Assembly: GCA_963702935.1 (NCBI GenBank)
Contig: OY969772.1
Location: forward strand, 3,658,001 to 3,722,000
Direction of reading: 5' to 3'
DNA: 64,000 bases
Source of the DNA: DAOTWA01 sp963702935
GTDB lineage: Bacteria > Chloroflexota > Anaerolineae > Anaerolineales > Anaerolineaceae
Shown in pieces: positions 61,671 to 64,000 of the stretch. How positions within the stretch are numbered: position 1 is the first letter of the stretch; the number at the start of each line of letters is the position of its first letter. The notes beneath the pieces are model-generated. The model saw only the letters and a list, made by a program, of their open reading frames with translations. It was not told the DNA's origin and ran no database searches. Position numbers and translations under genes: made by a program.

Positions 61671-61676
61671 TATAAT
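61671..61676 (+). promoter_or_regulatory. -10 element of the prepilin peptidase gene, probably leaderless
   Basis: TATAAT ends 6 bases before ATG 61683. A TTGGCA lies upstream at too long a spacing (23 bases). No ribosome site is seen before the ATG. Confidence 0.5.
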
Positions 61677-61682
61677 GGGCCT

Positions 61683-62426
61683 ATGGATTTTCTACTGATC
61701 GGGGTGGTCTTAATGGGTTGGGTGGTGGGCCTGGGCATCAATTATCTGTCAGACGTGCTGCCAACCACGCGCCGTTTTAGCCGCCCGCTTTGTTCCCATT
61801 GTGGAGAGGCGCGAAGTTGGCTGGGTTATCTAACCTGGCAGGCTTGTGAGAAGTGCGGCGCGGCGCGCTCCTGGCGCTCCTGGATCGTTCAGATCGTGAG
61901 CATTGCCGTGGCCCTGTGGATGTGGACGCATCCATCCTTGCGCCTGGGCTTCTGGGCCAGTATGGGGCTGTTCTTTTATTTTGGCGTTGTGGCCGTCATT
62001 GACCTGGAATATCGTCTGATCTTGCATCCCGTCAGCCTGGTGGGTGTGCTCCTGGGTGGGAGCATCGGGGTTTATTTGCACGGAATTCTGCCGACGTTGA
62101 TCGGCGGCGCCGCCGGTTTTGGGATCATGCTGGCGCTTTATTATCTAGGTGAAGTATTTGCGAAGTGGATGGCTCGCCGGCGGGGAGAGACGGTAGAAGA
62201 GGTCGCACTAGGATTTGGAGACGTCAATCTTTCCGGTGTGTTAGGGCTGTTATTGGGATGGCCCGGTATCATAGCCGGCTTATTGATGGCGATTTTGATC
62301 GGAGGGGCGGTAAGTTTGTTGTTTATTTTGAGCTTGTTGGTCACCAGACGCTATCGCCCTTTAATGGCAATTCCGTATGCGCCGTTCTTGATCCTGGGGG
62401 CGATTGTGTTGCTGTTCCGCGGCTAA
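61683..62426 (+). CDS. Type IV prepilin peptidase (A24 family)
   Basis: 247 residues from ATG 61683; a longer frame into the murA promoter region is rejected. It is a membrane aspartyl protease with seven to eight helices. The N-terminal zinc-like domain has C-S-H-C and C-E-K-C (in RPLCSHCGEARSWLGYLTWQ and ACEKCGAARSWR). The catalytic aspartates are in VAVIDLEYRLILHPV and LGFGDVNLSGVLGLL (G-x-G-D). It cleaves leader peptides of type IV pilin-like proteins and may methylate them. No pilin genes are in the window. It diverges from murA. Confidence 0.88.
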   Translation: MDFLLIGVVLMGWVVGLGINYLSDVLPTTRRFSRPLCSHCGEARSWLGYLTWQACEKCGAARSWRSWIVQIVSIAVALWMWTHPSLRLGFWASMGLFFYFGVVAVIDLEYRLILHPVSLVGVLLGGSIGVYLHGILPTLIGGAAGFGIMLALYYLGEVFAKWMARRRGETVEEVALGFGDVNLSGVLGLLLGWPGIIAGLLMAILIGGAVSLLFILSLLVTRRYRPLMAIPYAPFLILGAIVLLFRG

Positions 62427-62478
62427 CGGCTTGTGTAACAATTTTGGTTCCGCTTCGTCTTTATATTAAGGAATTGAC

Positions 62479-63042
62479 ATGAGGGTATTTCAACCCGGGA
62501 TTCCCGATGAAGAGCTAATCTCTCGTGCAATTCAGGGCGATTCGGCCGCATTCGGTGCGCTCTATGAGCGTTATTTGGAGCGCATCTATCGGTATATCTA
62601 TTTTCGCGTGGCGGATGCGCCTGAAGCGGAGGATTTGACGGAGACCGTATTTTTAAAAGCCTGGGAGGCCTTGCCAAACTTACGCGAGGAAGGGCTTAAT
62701 TTTAGGGCGTGGCTATATCGGATCGCGCACAACCTGGTCGTCGACCGGCACCGCACTCAACGGGCGGTGGTTCCCCTGGAGAGTATAAGCGCCCAGGGAG
62801 ACGTCGGAGACGGCCCAGAATTGGCAGCTCAAAGTGGTGAAATTTCAGCTCATCTGGCTAAAGCGCTCTCGGGCATGGATGAAGACATGCAGCAAGTCTT
62901 GGTATGCCGCTTCATTATGGAGCTAAGCCACGCAGAGACAGCGGCGATCATGCAGCGTTCGGAAGGCTATATCCGCGTTCTGCAATTTCGAGCATTACGG
63001 AAGCTCAAAGAAGCCATGAAGGAAACTTCGTCCAATGAATGA
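62479..63042 (+). CDS. ECF-type RNA polymerase sigma factor
   Basis: A 187-residue sigma-70 family protein. Region 2 spans about residues 10-85 (FGALYERYLERIYRYIYFRV, DAEDLTETVFLKAWEALPNL-like, FRAWLYRIAHNLVVDRHR). Region 4 is about 120-180 (DEDMQQVLVCRFIMELSHAE, AAIMQRSEGYIRVLQFRAL). It directs polymerase to a small regulon. The following gene overlaps it by 8 bases and has the shape of a membrane partner, so it may be held or tuned by that protein. A TATATT box lies about 12 bases ahead of the ATG. Confidence 0.92.
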   Translation: MRVFQPGIPDEELISRAIQGDSAAFGALYERYLERIYRYIYFRVADAPEAEDLTETVFLKAWEALPNLREEGLNFRAWLYRIAHNLVVDRHRTQRAVVPLESISAQGDVGDGPELAAQSGEISAHLAKALSGMDEDMQQVLVCRFIMELSHAETAAIMQRSEGYIRVLQFRALRKLKEAMKETSSNE

Positions 63043-64000
63043 TCCTATTGCTCAGGCACTGGCGGAATGCCTCGATCATCTTCGGGCCGGGGATATGACC
63101 CTGGAGGAATGCCTGGAGCGCTACCCGGGCCTGGAGGATGAGATCGCTCCATTGTTGGATATGGCAGTGGACTTGCAAAACGCCCCGTCTCCAGAGATCC
63201 GGCCGCAATTCGCCCGAACCGCGCAAGTGCGGTTGATGAAGAAAATTGCCGCTAAAGAAGAGCAATTCCCTGTAACGTTTTGGCAACGGCTTCGTTATGT
63301 TATTAAGCAAGGCCTGAGAACGAATTGGAGCATTCGACCCGCAACAGCTTTGGTTTTGATCGTAGTGCTCATGGGTGCTTTGTTAGGAGTGGGGACAGTA
63401 CAGGCGTCAGGTCAAGCCCTACCAGGTGATTTACTCTACCCTGTTAAAACCACTCTGGAAGACGTACAAATTACATTCTCGGGGCCCGAAAGGGCCACAC
63501 AATTACGAACTCGATTTCCTGCAAGCGCGCAAGTCGGAGATCCAGCAACTGGTAACGTTGGGCCGGTTCGATCAGGTAACCAATGCGGTCAACCAATTTG
63601 AGGCACAGGCGGATGAAGTCTCTTCTTCTCTGGAAAGTTTAGCCAGGACTAACCCGGCATCGGCTTTATCGTTATCGAGCGAATATAAGAACGTCTTAGC
63701 AAATAACGTAACGGTTCTTGAAAGCTTATTGACGAAAGTGCCACCTCAGGCAAAGCAGGCCATTCAACATGCGATCGACAAAGCTACCCAGCAGCCGTCT
63801 GCCACCCCTGAGATCAACACGGCTTTACCGCCCGGACAGCAGAAGAAATTAGAGACGACGCCGACGCCTCCGGTGGTTGAGCCGACCAAGAACAATGGGA
63901 AACCGACTGATTCACCGGGCAAGAAACCAACGGATGTGACGAACGGGAAATCGACTGAGGTACCAAATGAAAAGCCAACCGAAAAACCACATCCCACCCA
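63035..64000 (+). CDS. DUF5667-type membrane protein with Pro/Thr/Lys-rich tail (frameshifted, runs off the window)
   Basis: The gene starts at ATG 63035, inside the sigma gene. The N-terminal cytoplasmic part (ALAECLDHLRAGDMTLEECL, YPGLEDEIAPLLDMAVDLQN) resembles anti-sigma or zinc-less modulators. A membrane helix (about 100-122) is followed by SGQALPGDLLYPVKTTLEDV, the DUF5667 signature. Near 63503 the frame breaks; the next one continues ELDFLQARKSEIQQLVTLGR and QVTNAVNQFEAQADEVSSSL, then a tail rich in Pro, Thr and Lys. One extra T at about 63503-63504 (giving TQYELDF) explains it. It is cut at base 64000. Regulation of the sigma factor is inferred from the overlap. Confidence 0.82.

Noticed and set aside
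1..64000. CRISPR array, rRNA operon, prophage or integrase
   Set aside because: No regular short repeats with spacers, no rRNA signature and no phage gene were found on either strand.

Overview
The window is about 64 kb of GC-rich bacterial chromosome. Its gene content suggests a member of the Chloroflexota, probably Anaerolineae-like. This is inference from gene style, not a proven assignment: DUF5667 and CdsZ-type zinc-ribbon proteins, YfhO-like multispanning proteins, MoxR/DUF58 pairs, Thr/Pro/Ala-rich linkers, frequent TTG/GTG starts and several apparently leaderless promoters. No outer-membrane assembly or LPS gene is seen. Genes are tightly packed on both strands and no stretch longer than 300 bases lacks a feature.

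Layout. 1-4.7 kb: end of a GNAT-like gene, an ABM-fold protein, an iron-type alcohol dehydrogenase, a DegV protein, and a complete AT-rich insertion sequence that landed in the stop codon of a nitroreductase gene. 4.8-9.7 kb: an S58 peptidase and a DUF4129-DUF58-MoxR operon. 9.8-12.3 kb: gnd-zwf (oxidative pentose phosphate pathway). 12.3-16.9 kb: zinc-ribbon, SH3, hydrolase, patatin and MFS genes. 17-19.8 kb: a polar amino acid ABC importer. 19.9-28.3 kb: smpB, a phytol/dolichol-kinase-like protein, hutH, a Tat-exported L,D-transpeptidase, ccdA-tlpA-(glutaredoxin/DUF2085 fusion), pgeF and yggS-yggT-yggU. 28.3-39.5 kb: a membrane-anchored NACHT-like/HEAT protein, a CdsZ-like zinc-ribbon protein, and two tandem copies (A-B-A-B) of a two-gene module of large polytopic membrane proteins. 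39.5-43.6 kb: a second MoxR-DUF58 pair, AlaX, and a fumarylacetoacetase-family protein. 43.6-52.8 kb: a cell-shape and division cluster, mreBCD-pbp2-minCDE-rodA, then gltX and tRNA-Gln. 53-57.3 kb: a conserved unknown, a threonine-dehydrogenase-like SDR and secD-secF. 57.4-64 kb: a P-loop kinase-like protein, a SpoIIE phosphatase, a methyltransferase, OsmC, thioredoxin, murA, a prepilin peptidase, and an ECF sigma factor with its overlapping DUF5667 partner, which runs off the window end.

How the genes fit together. The mre/pbp2/min/rodA block would set rod elongation and division-site placement. MurA supplies peptidoglycan precursor, and the L,D-transpeptidase may cross-link or anchor at the wall. 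SecDF, the thiol-redox operon and the prepilin peptidase serve export. The A-B-A-B block probably modifies a cell-surface polymer (inference).

A dominant feature of the raw sequence is single-base indels in otherwise intact conserved genes: DUF4129, the ABC ATPase, one or two YfhO-like genes, DUF58, FAH, mreC, minC, gltX, murA, DUF5667, and possibly the tRNA T-loop. I read most of these as sequence errors and give full-length spans for the genes. Other notable points are a MurA with Asp in place of the fosfomycin-target Cys, a Ser-Ser-Gly MIO triad in HutH, and a low-complexity insert in SecD.
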